64,000 nucleotides of DNA from positions 35,740 to 99,739 of the forward strand of contig NZ_JAYGHR010000074.1 in NCBI RefSeq assembly GCF_034932365.1, written 5' to 3'. This DNA comes from Capilliphycus robustus (GTDB lineage: Bacteria; Cyanobacteriota; Cyanobacteriia; Cyanobacteriales; Microcoleaceae). Positions 51,251-60,412 of this stretch are shown piece after piece. Numbering within the stretch: position 1 is the first letter of the stretch; every line of letters starts with the position of its first letter. Both the position numbers and the translations under genes were made by a program. Under the pieces are notes generated by a model. The model was not told the DNA's origin, did not search any database, and saw nothing but the letters and a program-made list of their open reading frames with translations.

Positions 51251-52642
51251 TCAAAGATCTAACAAACCATATCGCTTTTGTAATTCTAATAATTGCAGTC
51301 TCGCTTCTCCGGCGTTGTCAGCTAAATCGGCAAATTCTAAAAACCGTTTTAACTCTTTTCTTAACAAATTTCGTTCGACTTCTAAGGTATCTCGCCCTAA
51401 GTCTGGCGGCAGCACAATCATATCAAATAAAGTTGCTCGTTCTTTATGCGGATGAGGGCGCAAAATTCGCCCCCGACGTTGTACAAATTGACGGGGATTA
51501 CTACTACTCGCAAGAATTACTGCATTTTGAATCGCCGGAATATCAACGCCTTCATCTAAACATCGAATCGCAACTAATCCTTGTAATTGTCCCGTTTCAA
51601 ACTGATGACGGAGTTTTTCTCGTTCGATTAACGGGGTTTCTGCGGTATAAGTATTAATCCGATAACCGAGTTTTACCCCTAATAATTCAACCGTTGCTTC
51701 AAACTGACGAGTTGATGAATATTCACTGCTATCCATACTCCCATCTCCACAATAAAATAGGGTATGAGTCGTCTGTAAACGGTTTTTCATCAATTGATGC
51801 AAGGCGTTAATTTTATTAGAGGCTGAACCGATGAGTCGCGCCCGTTGGATTAATAAAGCAGTAATCGTTTCATTTTTTTCCAGGTTTTCTTCATCCATCA
51901 ACGCCCAACCAATGCGAGTCGTTAATCGAGAATAGGCGCGACTTTCGGCTTCGGTTAATTCGACTAAAATCGGATAATATAAATAGTGAACTAAAGCCCC
52001 CTGACGAATCGCATCAGCGAGGGTGAGTTCCGGTTGCAAAACTGAACCAAAATATTGTAAAATAGAGTCAGTTCCTTCTTCATCAAAATGACGTTCAGGA
52101 GTCGCAGATAAGCCCAAACGTAGCCCTATCTTTCGCGGTAAACTTTCCTCTAAACGGGGTGAACCTAAGTTATGAACTTCATCGCCAATAATCAAAGTTT
52201 TTTCGGGAAAATACCGCAGTTGTGACTGAAGACTCTCTGAAATTAACGTCGCATTGGTGGTAATAATTGTAAGAAAGGGTTGCAAACCGGAACGAATATT
52301 ATAGAGTTGGGCGGAAAGTTGACGTTGCCAGTTATGAACACTTTCAAATGCCAATAACGGTTTTAAGCCAAATTTTTCCGCCTCTCGCGCCCATTGCGTC
52401 ACCAGATGACAATAGGGGCAAATCACGAATAAAACTTGTAAATTAATTTTCTGATAAAGTTCAGTGGCAATCGCTAAAGCAGTAATGGTTTTACCACTTC
52501 CGGTTGCCATTTTTAAAGTTCCTCGTCCCCGGTTAGAAAACCAGCTTTGAACCGCCTGTTTTTGATAAGAACGCAGTTGAATAGATGCCGGAAGTATTGG
52601 AATTCCTAACAGGGATGTATCCTGTACTGGTAGATTCACCAC
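51251..52642 (-). CDS. DEAD/DEAH-box helicase, Dnd-type restriction-like
   Basis: A 463-aa SF2 helicase with a ResIII-like N-terminal domain. Walker A is KMATGSGKTITAL, motif II is LIIGDEVHNLGS (DEVH), motif III is GLSATPER, and the C-terminal domain ends QRRGRILRPHPHKE. The GTG start is at 52642. It is the size and motif set of the helicase family often annotated as a phosphorothioation-system restriction enzyme in cyanobacteria. It is followed, after a repeat-filled 213-bp gap, by the small protein and DndD-like genes on the same strand. Confidence 0.75.
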   Translation of the reverse strand: MVNLPVQDTSLLGIPILPASIQLRSYQKQAVQSWFSNRGRGTLKMATGSGKTITALAIATELYQKINLQVLFVICPYCHLVTQWAREAEKFGLKPLLAFESVHNWQRQLSAQLYNIRSGLQPFLTIITTNATLISESLQSQLRYFPEKTLIIGDEVHNLGSPRLEESLPRKIGLRLGLSATPERHFDEEGTDSILQYFGSVLQPELTLADAIRQGALVHYLYYPILVELTEAESRAYSRLTTRIGWALMDEENLEKNETITALLIQRARLIGSASNKINALHQLMKNRLQTTHTLFYCGDGSMDSSEYSSTRQFEATVELLGVKLGYRINTYTAETPLIEREKLRHQFETGQLQGLVAIRCLDEGVDIPAIQNAVILASSSNPRQFVQRRGRILRPHPHKERATLFDMIVLPPDLGRDTLEVERNLLRKELKRFLEFADLADNAGEARLQLLELQKRYGLLDL

Positions 52643-52751
52643 TTACTAAAAAATGGAATAGGGAATGAAAAATTCCGAACTTATATTTTTGTTATCTAAT
52701 AGAGTTTGATCAGGCTTGCTTTCTAGATTTTTTCTGCTAAAAAGACAAATT

Positions 52752-53162
52752 CTAGGGTGCTTCCCAATCTGGACAGGTTTCATCCTCTACCCCGGTCGGG
52801 TGCATGGCACAGACGAGTAAATTGCCGCCATAAACTTGGCCATGATAATGTTGACAACCCCGACAAGCTGCATTTTGATGAGAGTTAGGATGAACGTAGG
52901 TAACAAACGGTTCAAACTCACTTTCATCGAATTCTAATTCTAGATCAAAATAGATGTCGAGAATCGGTTCGACAATTTCATTAAAATACTCTTCCAATTC
53001 GGGGAAGATTTTATTGTGAACTTCTTCGGTAATTTCTTCTGAAAATTTGGTCAGTTCATCAACCATTTGGTTCCAGTCTCTACTTACTTCTTCAAATAAC
53101 TTTTCGACTTCATAAACTGCCGTTCCGACTGCTTCAAAAAAGCTTTTTGACCAATCTTCCAT
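52752..53162 (-). CDS. Conserved cyanobacterial protein with a cysteine-rich C-terminus
   Basis: A 136-aa protein. Residues 1-85 are acidic helices (FEEVSRDWNQMVDELTKFSEE). The C-terminal part has CRGCQHYHGQ, LLVCAMHPTG and DETCPDWE: four cysteines and several histidines spaced like a zinc or iron-sulfur site. I do not know its function, but the C-terminal pattern recurs in cyanobacterial hypothetical proteins. It is not part of the Dnd-like cassette by spacing (109 bp) or composition. Confidence 0.6.
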   Translation of the reverse strand: MEDWSKSFFEAVGTAVYEVEKLFEEVSRDWNQMVDELTKFSEEITEEVHNKIFPELEEYFNEIVEPILDIYFDLELEFDESEFEPFVTYVHPNSHQNAACRGCQHYHGQVYGGNLLVCAMHPTGVEDETCPDWEAP

Positions 53163-53268
53163 CGGATTTGCCGCCTGCGTGCTAACAATTGTTCAGACAA
53201 AGCCTCACCAAATCGGCTTCATCTGAAAATCCAGTATAACACTGCCATCTCCCTTAACCCGGCAGATT

Positions 53269-53640
53269 TTACTCTCGCTTAAGACGACGCAGTTCTTCTT
53301 GTAATTTTTCGACTTGTTGACGTAACTGTTCAGCAGAGTCTACTGATTGAGACTGATCATCCTCAGCGTCAATAATCTCAATTTGACGAGGTTCTGGGGG
53401 TTGTTGAGTCGGATTTTTTGCGGGGTTCGGTTGTTGTTGGGCTTGCTTGAGGGTCTCTTCGACAAAGCGACGGGCTTCTTCTGTGGTCATCTCGCCGCGC
53501 TTTACCAATTCATCGGCGAGTTTTTGGGCTTCGGTTCGCAACTCGGCCATATTTTTAGCCGCTTTCTCACCTGCGTAAGCCGCTAATCCAACCCCTAAGT
53601 AAACAGCTTTCTGGACGAGATCTCCTAAACCTCGCTGCAT
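53269..53640 (-). CDS. Phasin-like / coiled-coil protein
   Basis: A 123-aa protein. I use the ATG at 53640 (MQRGLGDLVQKAVYLGVGLA), which has AGGAGG just upstream; the longer reading would run through the SRP RNA gene. Residues 1-70 are amphipathic helix with TEAQKLADELVKRGEMTTEEARRFVEE, as in phasin-like or PHA-granule proteins; a Pro/Gln-rich linker leads to a C-terminal coiled coil (LRQQVEKLQEELRRLKRE). The phasin-like name is descriptive; its real role is unknown. Confidence 0.65.
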   Translation of the reverse strand: MQRGLGDLVQKAVYLGVGLAAYAGEKAAKNMAELRTEAQKLADELVKRGEMTTEEARRFVEETLKQAQQQPNPAKNPTQQPPEPRQIEIIDAEDDQSQSVDSAEQLRQQVEKLQEELRRLKRE

Positions 53641-53668
53641 AATGCCTCCTATCTGCCTACAGACAAAA

Positions 53669-53766
53669 GTGACCCGGAGACTACGCCTATCAAGAGCATC
53701 CCGTATTGCTGCTACCTTCCGGTCCTGACAAGATTTGGGCGTCTTGATCGCGTAGGTCCAGGTCAC
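53669..53766 (-). ncRNA. ffs: Signal recognition particle RNA (4.5S type)
   Basis: 98 nt. The minus strand reads GTGACCTGGACCTACGCG at the 5' end and ends GTAGTCTCCGGGTCAC, so the ends pair. The tip is the universal SRP domain IV: GTCAGGACCGGAAGGTAGCAGC, with the GGAA tetraloop and the asymmetric AGCAGC side that binds Ffh. It needs no Alu domain, as is usual for this small type. It lies between the phasin-like and YciI genes. Confidence 0.93.
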
Positions 53767-53792
53767 TTATCAGTTTAACATAGATTTTCAAT

Positions 53793-54059
53793 TTATTCGA
53801 CAACAACACACCATTCGAGAAGTTCATAGGTAACGCAGCCATTTTGAACCAGGGGGTCTTGCTCAACAATTGCCTTTGCTTCTTCCTTGGAAGCCGCCTC
53901 AAACAGCAGCATTCCTCCGCCTCGCCTTCCCCAGTAGCCCGTTTTGGCTTTGTGTCCTTTGGCGATTAAGTCTTTCACGTAGGCGATGTGAGCCGGAACA
54001 TACTGATCGAAGACTGGTTTTTCGACAATTCCTTGTTCTATCTTGACAAACCAGGGCAT
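53793..54059 (-). CDS. YciI family protein
   Basis: An 88-aa ferredoxin-like-fold protein. The opening MPWFVKIEQGIVEKPVFDQYVPAHIAYVKDLIAKG, the GGGMLLFEAASKEEAKAIVEQDPL core and the final YELLEWCVVVE are those of YciI-type proteins, where a conserved His/Asp pair (PAHIAY, QDPL) is typical. Enzymatic activity of most members is unknown. Confidence 0.85.
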   Translation of the reverse strand: MPWFVKIEQGIVEKPVFDQYVPAHIAYVKDLIAKGHKAKTGYWGRRGGGMLLFEAASKEEAKAIVEQDPLVQNGCVTYELLEWCVVVE

Positions 54060-54289
54060 TTGTGTTAACGATTAGTGCTAGGTTCTAGATCTATTATCTG
54101 ACATTTCTGGACTGCTGTTTTGACACTCCCAAACAAAATCTTTACCAAAAATTGCCGCACACGCCCCTACCTTTTAGGTATGGGGATATAAGGCCAGGAA
54201 AAATGCTATAATAACTCTACTGGCAGGGTATTCAACCAGTTGAAAAACCCAGCATCTAATCGATGCAATGAACCTTGAAAACTTAAGGT

Positions 54290-54543
54290 ATGGGGTTCTT
54301 GCAAGAAATGCTTTGGCAAGATAAAACCTTAAAGCACCAAGTACAGAGAATAAAGCATTTTTTCTCAAGTACGGTAGGGCATACCGAAACTATCTCTGAA
54401 ATGAGATGAACGACTGGGGAGACTCACCCCTCTGGAGTTGATTGGGAAACCAGTTGGCTGTAAGGGTTGTCAATGAACCAGTAATCCAAATCCGCTCGTG
54501 TTTGGAGAATCCTCTGGCTTTAGCTATGAGGAGTATGTCAAAA
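54290..54543 (+). mobile_element. IS200/IS605-family remnant with omega-RNA-like right end
   Basis: No tnpA or tnpB ORF remains. The sequence from the AAGGTATGGGG segment to GAATCCTCTGGCTTTAGC and TATGAGGAGTATGTCAA is the non-coding 3' part of an IS200/IS605 element, where TnpB's guide RNA (omega-RNA) is encoded. The terminal hairpin CCTC-tgGCT-tt-AGCta-TGAGG is followed by TATGTCAA, the usual right-end cleavage context. Segments between 54.1 and 54.3 kb may belong to the same element. Confidence 0.55.
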
Positions 54544-54638
54544 AGTTGGCATCTTAACTTTACAGAAAGCCCTTGCATTTTCCTCTCTGCATTCCCTACT
54601 TTGAATTGTGTAAGATCAGCGCATCTATTATTTTCAAT

Positions 54639-54845
54639 ATGGGTATTATCAACCGATTAGTCGAAGAAGCCCTGAAAACAGGCTATCTAACTCTAGAAGC
54701 CGAAGAACAACTTCGCAAGTTAGTCCAAACGACTAAATACAGTCAAGATGACTTTGATGCTTTTGTGAGTTTACAACTCGCCGCGCAAGAAGGCTTAATT
54801 CGTCAAGAATCCCGCGAAGCCTGGAATCAAAATCAGTCTAGCTAA
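54639..54845 (+). CDS. Small conserved hypothetical protein
   Basis: A 68-aa protein starting MGIINRLVEEALKTGYLTLEAEEQLRKLVQ and ending NQNQSS. It is soluble, helical and acidic. Similar short proteins with the 'LTLEAEEQLRKLVQ' segment are widespread in cyanobacteria, without known function. No strong ribosome binding site precedes the ATG at 54639; the upstream in-frame reading runs back into the IS remnant and is not coding. Confidence 0.6.
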   Translation: MGIINRLVEEALKTGYLTLEAEEQLRKLVQTTKYSQDDFDAFVSLQLAAQEGLIRQESREAWNQNQSS

Positions 54846-54928
54846 CTTCACTTCACCGTCAAAACCTCAACAGGTTAATCCCAATTTTCGCAACAGTTTG
54901 TCTCAATAGAAACCAGTCATTAATTTTT

Positions 54929-56287
54929 TCATTCTTCTAACGTCTGGATTGTTAAAACCTGTGGGGGTGACGCATCAGGAGGATAAAGAAAATCAAATTC
55001 TACTCGTCGCTGTTGTTGAGGTTCTATTTCTAATTGTACTAACGGTTCTTCCATTTGTCCTCGTTTTTGAACCAGATGAACATATCGGGTTTGACGATTT
55101 CCCCCATCATCAAGATAGCGAAATCTAACCGTTCCTCGTAAAAAAGTTTGAGGGCCAACTGGGTCTAAAAAACGCAATCCTCCTTGAGAGAGTTGATCTT
55201 CTTTCAGAGGCGTTTGTAGACGAATCACGACTGTTTTTGTTTGTTCAGTCGGGTTATAAAGCGGTAAACCTAAACTGTATTGAATCGCATAATTTCCATG
55301 TGCTTGATAGGCAGTATCTGGATAACGCACTAACATTTCAGCACTTTGATTTTGGTTTGTTCCTAATAAACCTCTCGGTAAGGTACTTATTCCATAGGAA
55401 AAAGCCTCTCCCGGTTGGGGAATTGTTAAATGAGAAACCCCGAAACCATCAACTAATTCAGCATTCCAAACAGAACCTCTCGCTACTCCCGCGACTCGTC
55501 CATAAATCATCTGATTCACATCAGTATTGGGAGGCGTTGGAGGGCGATCGCGAGGCGTTGATAACGCTCCTCTAATTAATAAACTTTCCCACTCAGGAAG
55601 CGAGGGAGAAACTTCATTTCCATCTCGTCCTGTGCGGGCAAATTTGGCTAAACTGGCAAGATAAACCTCTCCATTACTTTCTAAACGCATTAACGTTGAA
55701 CGACCATTTAAAGGCGGTTCTAAGGTTCTTACGGGAATGGGTAAATTAAGTAACATTCGACTGGTTCGAGGCGGAATAACCAGTTTATTCTGGAAAATAT
55801 TCTGTCTTTTTCCCTGTAAAATATCACTCATTACTCGACTTCCGGGTCCTGCAAAAACACTGCTATCAGGATTATCAACAACAGCCGGAAGTTCAATAAA
55901 CGGGGCATCCGGTTGACTTAAATAACTCGCTGCTTGTAGAATGTTAACTGTTACCGATTTATTACCGGGATTATGAACTAAAATTCCTAAATATAAAGTT
56001 CGTAAATCTTCCGGTGTCGGTGCTTTAGCCACATGATGAGCAAAAATATCAAACCGTCCTTTAAACGGAAAATTCAAATGGGCTTCCGGTGTTCTTTTGT
56101 TATCCGGTGGAAACGTAGAAAGTAAAATTCCTTCTGATAAAATCAACTCAGGACTATTACTATTAAAAACCGGAATATTATCTAACTCACCCGGTAACGG
56201 ACGTACCTCTTGCGGTTGAATAATTTCTGTAGCGGGAGGTGCAGTTTGTGCGAAAAAAATAGACGTTAACAAAAAAGGCAATATCAT
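54929..56287 (-). CDS. DUF3370 domain protein, secreted
   Basis: A 452-aa protein. The N-terminal signal peptide (about 1-16, MILPFLLTSIFFAQT) suggests export. The body is beta-rich with repeated hydrophobic strands, and EVRPLPGELDNIPVFNSNSPELILSEGILLSTFPP is the characteristic opening of the cyanobacterial DUF3370 family. FAGPGSRVMSDILQG and the final half have no metal or catalytic motif that I can recognise. It probably resides in the periplasm or on the cell surface; its role is unknown. Confidence 0.8.
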   Translation of the reverse strand: MILPFLLTSIFFAQTAPPATEIIQPQEVRPLPGELDNIPVFNSNSPELILSEGILLSTFPPDNKRTPEAHLNFPFKGRFDIFAHHVAKAPTPEDLRTLYLGILVHNPGNKSVTVNILQAASYLSQPDAPFIELPAVVDNPDSSVFAGPGSRVMSDILQGKRQNIFQNKLVIPPRTSRMLLNLPIPVRTLEPPLNGRSTLMRLESNGEVYLASLAKFARTGRDGNEVSPSLPEWESLLIRGALSTPRDRPPTPPNTDVNQMIYGRVAGVARGSVWNAELVDGFGVSHLTIPQPGEAFSYGISTLPRGLLGTNQNQSAEMLVRYPDTAYQAHGNYAIQYSLGLPLYNPTEQTKTVVIRLQTPLKEDQLSQGGLRFLDPVGPQTFLRGTVRFRYLDDGGNRQTRYVHLVQKRGQMEEPLVQLEIEPQQQRRVEFDFLYPPDASPPQVLTIQTLEE

Positions 56288-56390
56288 TTCTGTAATCAGA
56301 ACAGTTGAAAAGTAGAGTGTTTGATACTATAGCATTTGTAAGAGTCCAAAAACCCGGTTTCTTCGAGAAAAGGCACGAGTACGTCAGCTA

Positions 56391-57482
56391 CTATTCCTCC
56401 TGACGCAATACCCAACGGTTTAGACTGTCAATTTTCTCGGGAAGTTCCCGAAGATTAATGACTTCTAACGTTTTCATATCGTAAGTCGTGTAAACTGTGG
56501 TTTGAGGAGATAAATTAATATCAACAACCGTTAAAGTATTTCGAGGTGATAAATTACTATTCAGCAGAGAACGTGGCCCACTTCCTAACGCACCTGTATG
56601 AAGTAATTTTAATTTATTTTTGTAAGCGGGAAAATAAGCATGATGATGACCACTAATATAAAGATGAACGTTATTTTCTTCTAATACGGTTTGTAATTCT
56701 TCAGCTTGTGTGAGAACCTCTCCAAACTTATCTCGTCCAACCGCCACCGCATAAAGGGGTAAATGTCCCATGACAATTCGCAGTTTAGCCGTTTTTGCTT
56801 GTGAACTTGCGAGGCTGTTTTTTATCCAATTGATTTGTTGAGTTGGAATGTTAAAAGTAGACGCATCCCAAACCAGATAAAATATTTCATTCTGTAGAAA
56901 ACTATAATAAAACGGAAACCCACTGTCATCAATAAAATTCAGGTTTAAATCAGATTTATGCTGCTTCCAATAAGCTTGTGCTAAACGACGTTCTTTTTCA
57001 AAGATAAACTGTCCTTGATCACTGAGAGTTCCTGACCCATCGTGATTTCCCATTGTCATTGCAAAAGGGAGTTTGTCTTGACGCAAAGGACTGGCAATAT
57101 CCCGTTCAAACCCCTCCCACATCGCTTGAATATTGGCTTCTGAAAGGGATAGTTTTTGTCCGGCTACCATATCACCCACGCATAATATTAAGTCCGGTTT
57201 CCACTGGGGAATTAAAGCAACCGCTTGAGTTACTTGCGGTTCATAAGTTGTTGAACCATAGCGACTGTTTAAATCACTTATAATCACCAGTCTTACATCT
57301 CCTTTAACCGGAGCGAATAAACCTTCCGGTGCAATTTTCAAGGGCGGTAAAGGGGGTTCAGGCTCAGATATATTAACGAATTGATTATCTTGATTTGTGT
57401 CGCTTTTACCAAGATAAATCGCACTTCCGACTCCTAAAATACTGCCTAATAAAATGATAATTTTACGACGATTAAAATTCAT
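56391..57482 (-). CDS. Metallophosphoesterase, membrane-anchored
   Basis: A 363-aa calcineurin-like phosphoesterase with an N-terminal signal or anchor (RRKIIILLGSILGVGSAIYLG). Metal ligands are all in place: DLNSRYG (Asp), CVGDMVAG, TMGNHDG, MGHLPLY and SGHHHAYFP. The domain acts on phosphoesters, perhaps in the envelope. The substrate is unknown. It lies divergent from the NodB/glycosidase gene and downstream of DUF3370 on the same strand. Confidence 0.85.
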   Translation of the reverse strand: MNFNRRKIIILLGSILGVGSAIYLGKSDTNQDNQFVNISEPEPPLPPLKIAPEGLFAPVKGDVRLVIISDLNSRYGSTTYEPQVTQAVALIPQWKPDLILCVGDMVAGQKLSLSEANIQAMWEGFERDIASPLRQDKLPFAMTMGNHDGSGTLSDQGQFIFEKERRLAQAYWKQHKSDLNLNFIDDSGFPFYYSFLQNEIFYLVWDASTFNIPTQQINWIKNSLASSQAKTAKLRIVMGHLPLYAVAVGRDKFGEVLTQAEELQTVLEENNVHLYISGHHHAYFPAYKNKLKLLHTGALGSGPRSLLNSNLSPRNTLTVVDINLSPQTTVYTTYDMKTLEVINLRELPEKIDSLNRWVLRQEE

Positions 57483-57711
57483 TTGTTATTTTTAAACAGT
57501 TCAAAATTAATGATTTAAAGATTGATAATATCATAAAAATTCCCAATCTCATCCGAGAAAAAAGTTTAATCTCTCGTTAATCAAAGTTTAAACAAAAACC
57601 TACTGCTTTAGATCCCTCAACTGCTTAATCTAATACGAGAATACCTCTGAGCGTTTCAGGCGTAAGTTGTTCAACCTGTTACTTGGATTTTTTGTTAAAA
57701 TAGAAAAAGCT

Positions 57712-59427
57712 ATGCGTATCAACCTGTCCCAATTCTATTTAAGTTTGCTTTTAATGTTATCAATGGGAATGGCTTTACCTTCCTTTGCATCGGAGTCTCT
57801 TAAGACTTGCAAAAACGATCAAAATTCACAGTCAGAAACTTCTGTTAGTCAATTTTCCCAAATTTTTAATTGGATTGTCAATCCTGAAATCGCATTAGCT
57901 AGGATTATTCATACTATTGGACATCAAATGATGGTTCAGGCGAATAATCATCTAAGTCCCTGGCCAACTATTCACGAACAAGCGAGATTAGCCAGAGTTC
58001 CTGTGATCATGTATCACGATATTTTACCCCAGAAACAAGTCTCTTTTGATGTGACAATCAAACAATTTAAACAGCATTTAGAATCCATTCAAGAAAACGG
58101 TTTAACTCCCATTAGCATTGAACAGTTAACCCAACATTTACAAACCGGAAAATCTTTACCTGAAAAGCCAATTGTATTAACCTTTGATGATGGTTACTCC
58201 AGTCACTATGATATCGTTTATCCACTATTAAAACAATATAATTATCCGGCAGTATTCTCAATTTATACGGATAAAGTAGACGGTAAAATTGTAGGACGTT
58301 CCAGCGTAAACTGGGAACAGCTTCAAGAAATGGCAGCCAATCCTTTAATGACAATTGCTTCCCATAGCGTCACTCATCCTAAAGATTTAACCACAGTATC
58401 TGATAGCCAACTTCAGAAAGAAATTGTTAATTCCAAACAGATTTTAGAAGAAAAACTCGGTATTCAGATTGATTATTTTACCTATCCAGAAGGAAACTAT
58501 GATGAGCGGGTTAGTGCTTGGGTAAAAGCTGCGGGATATGAAGCCGCTTTAACAATGAAAAATCATAAAAATATTCTCAGTAATCAATCAAAAAGTTTAC
58601 TGGCTATTGACCGTTTTGGTCAGTCTGGTTTAGAAAAAGCGATTGATCAGTCTTGGGGAGGAATGCAGTTACCCACAGAAAAAACAGGCTTTGATTTTAA
58701 CGCTCCTATTGTCAAAAATGAAGTCAATCTTGATCAGGCTTCATTAATTTTAGTTTCAGGTGGAAAACCGATGACCATTCATGCAGATAGCCGTTATCAA
58801 GTTCAAGAAATTTTAGAAAAAACTAACGCTTTTGCCGGAGTAGATGGCGGTTTTTTCTCAATGAAAACACTGACAACGAATCAAATGATCGGGCCTGTTT
58901 TGAGTCAAACAACGGGAGAGTTTATTCCCGGAAATAACAGTGAAAATCGTAAATTAAAAAACCGACCTTTAATTTTAATTGGTTCTGATACTGTTCGATT
59001 TATTCCCTTTAATCCCGAAAAACATAATACTTTAGAAGGAATTCAAGCAGAGGTTTATAACGTGACGGATGCGTTTGTTGCAGGCGGGTTTTTAGTGAAA
59101 AATTCTCAACCTCAATCTCCCGAAAGCTTTGGAGGATTATTTGATTTTGATGCACCTCGCCATCGTGCTTTTTGGGGAATTCATCGCAGTGGTCAACCGA
59201 TGATTGGGATAACAGCTAAACGAATTGATTCAGTTTCTCTCAGTCAAATTTTAGCACAAATTGGCTTTCGAGATGCGGTAATGTTAGATTCCGGTGCCAG
59301 CACTTCTATGGCGTTTCAAGGACAGTCTATGGTTAAACAATATGTTCCTCGACCTGTTCCTCATGTAGTTGCGTTAATATCGCCTGAAGTTGCTTTTAAT
59401 CAGACTTGTATGATGGCAAAACAGTGA
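57712..59427 (+). CDS. Polysaccharide deacetylase (NodB) fused to a phosphodiester glycosidase domain
   Basis: A 571-aa exported protein; I use the ATG at 57712 in place of a TTG at 57667. Signal peptide MRINLSQFYLSLLLMLSMGM ends SFA-SES. A NodB deacetylase domain (about 110-325) has PVIMYHDI, VLTFDDGY, SHSVTHPK and FTYPEGNYD, the metal and catalytic residues of CE4. The second half (about 345-560) matches the NAGPA/DUF2233 phosphodiester glycosidase family with FAGVDGGFFS, VAGGFLV and AVMLDSGASTSMAFQG. The protein would remodel envelope or exopolysaccharide. Confidence 0.85.
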   Translation: MRINLSQFYLSLLLMLSMGMALPSFASESLKTCKNDQNSQSETSVSQFSQIFNWIVNPEIALARIIHTIGHQMMVQANNHLSPWPTIHEQARLARVPVIMYHDILPQKQVSFDVTIKQFKQHLESIQENGLTPISIEQLTQHLQTGKSLPEKPIVLTFDDGYSSHYDIVYPLLKQYNYPAVFSIYTDKVDGKIVGRSSVNWEQLQEMAANPLMTIASHSVTHPKDLTTVSDSQLQKEIVNSKQILEEKLGIQIDYFTYPEGNYDERVSAWVKAAGYEAALTMKNHKNILSNQSKSLLAIDRFGQSGLEKAIDQSWGGMQLPTEKTGFDFNAPIVKNEVNLDQASLILVSGGKPMTIHADSRYQVQEILEKTNAFAGVDGGFFSMKTLTTNQMIGPVLSQTTGEFIPGNNSENRKLKNRPLILIGSDTVRFIPFNPEKHNTLEGIQAEVYNVTDAFVAGGFLVKNSQPQSPESFGGLFDFDAPRHRAFWGIHRSGQPMIGITAKRIDSVSLSQILAQIGFRDAVMLDSGASTSMAFQGQSMVKQYVPRPVPHVVALISPEVAFNQTCMMAKQ

Positions 59428-59509
59428 AATATAGCATTTTCTAATTAACCGAGGGCGCAAGCCTTGCACCTACAGTTCACAACACCGGAAAAGCTGATAA
59501 AATCTAACA

Positions 59510-59569
59510 GGGCGGGTTTATAGAAATTGTTTGTGGGAAGTTCTAAATCGATTTGAACCCGCCCCTACA
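59510..59569. repeat. Palindromic repeat GGGCGGGTTTA...AACCCGCCCCTACA, copy C
   Basis: Inverted GGGCGGGTT and AACCCGCCC flank about 35 bp resembling copies A (22.53 kb) and B (51.08 kb). It lies between the convergent NodB/glycosidase and ylqF genes, immediately before the ylqF stop. Confidence 0.7.
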
Positions 59570-59574
59570 CAAGA

Positions 59575-60408
59575 TTAATCAGGCGGTAATTCTAACGGAA
59601 GCGCCCCTAATAACCCTTTGCGAAAATCATTTAAAATATGCCTTGAAGTGCGTTCAATATCATTTTGATAAGAATGAGCTGCAAGTTGTTCTAAATAAAG
59701 CACTCCCGTCATGTCATCCACCGCGAGTTTATAGCGATCGCCCAGCTTCTTTTCTAATCCTAAATCTAGTAAAAACTCTACCAACGCCGCAGCAACTTCT
59801 TGGTTTTCATAAGCCGCCTCGCCGATATCTTCACAGATGGCTAATTTTAACGCTTTTTCTTCATTTTTAATCTGAGACGGAATCACTCCCGGCGCATCTA
59901 ATAACTCAATTTGATCGGAAATTCTCACCCAACGAAGCGATCGCGTTACCCCGGCACGTCTGGCGCTATCAACGACTTTTCGCTTCAAGAGTCTATTAAT
60001 TAAAGCCGATTTTCCCACATTGGGAAACCCAATCACCACCGCCCGAACCGGACGAGGAAGCAGACCGCGAGTACGGCGCTTTTCATTCACCTCCGCCCCC
60101 ACTTTTTGAGCGGCTCTTGCTATCTCAGCCACCCCTTGCCCTTGTTGAGCGTTGGTAAAATAAGGCGTTTCGCCCTGTTCGATGAACCAATCTTCCCATT
60201 GTTGTCTGACTTCTGGGGAAATCATATCCATGCGGTTAAGCACCAACACCTTCGCCTTGCTTCCCACCCATTGAGGAACTTGAGGATGGTGTGTTGACAG
60301 AGGAATACGAGCATCCCGCACCTCAAATACGACGTCAACCCGTTTGAGTTGTTCTTGGAGGCTGCGTTCAGCTTTAGCGATGTGACCGGGATACCATTGA
60401 ATTGCCAT
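59575..60408 (-). CDS. ylqF: Ribosome biogenesis GTPase YlqF
   Basis: Circularly permuted GTPase that helps late assembly of the 50S subunit, 277 aa. G4 (LNRMD) comes first, then G1 FPNVGKSAL and G3 DAPGV, the permuted order typical of the YlqF/RbgA family. The N-terminus MAIQWYPGHIAKAERSL is characteristic, and the C-terminal tail binds RNA. It reads toward the glycosidase gene. Its 5' side is bordered by the large GTCACTG array. Confidence 0.93.
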   Translation of the reverse strand: MAIQWYPGHIAKAERSLQEQLKRVDVVFEVRDARIPLSTHHPQVPQWVGSKAKVLVLNRMDMISPEVRQQWEDWFIEQGETPYFTNAQQGQGVAEIARAAQKVGAEVNEKRRTRGLLPRPVRAVVIGFPNVGKSALINRLLKRKVVDSARRAGVTRSLRWVRISDQIELLDAPGVIPSQIKNEEKALKLAICEDIGEAAYENQEVAAALVEFLLDLGLEKKLGDRYKLAVDDMTGVLYLEQLAAHSYQNDIERTSRHILNDFRKGLLGALPLELPPD

Positions 60409-60412
60409 TACA

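Noticed and set aside
53641..53766. N-terminal extension of the phasin-like protein
   Set aside because: The extension is translation of the SRP RNA gene; AGGAGG precedes the ATG at 53640.
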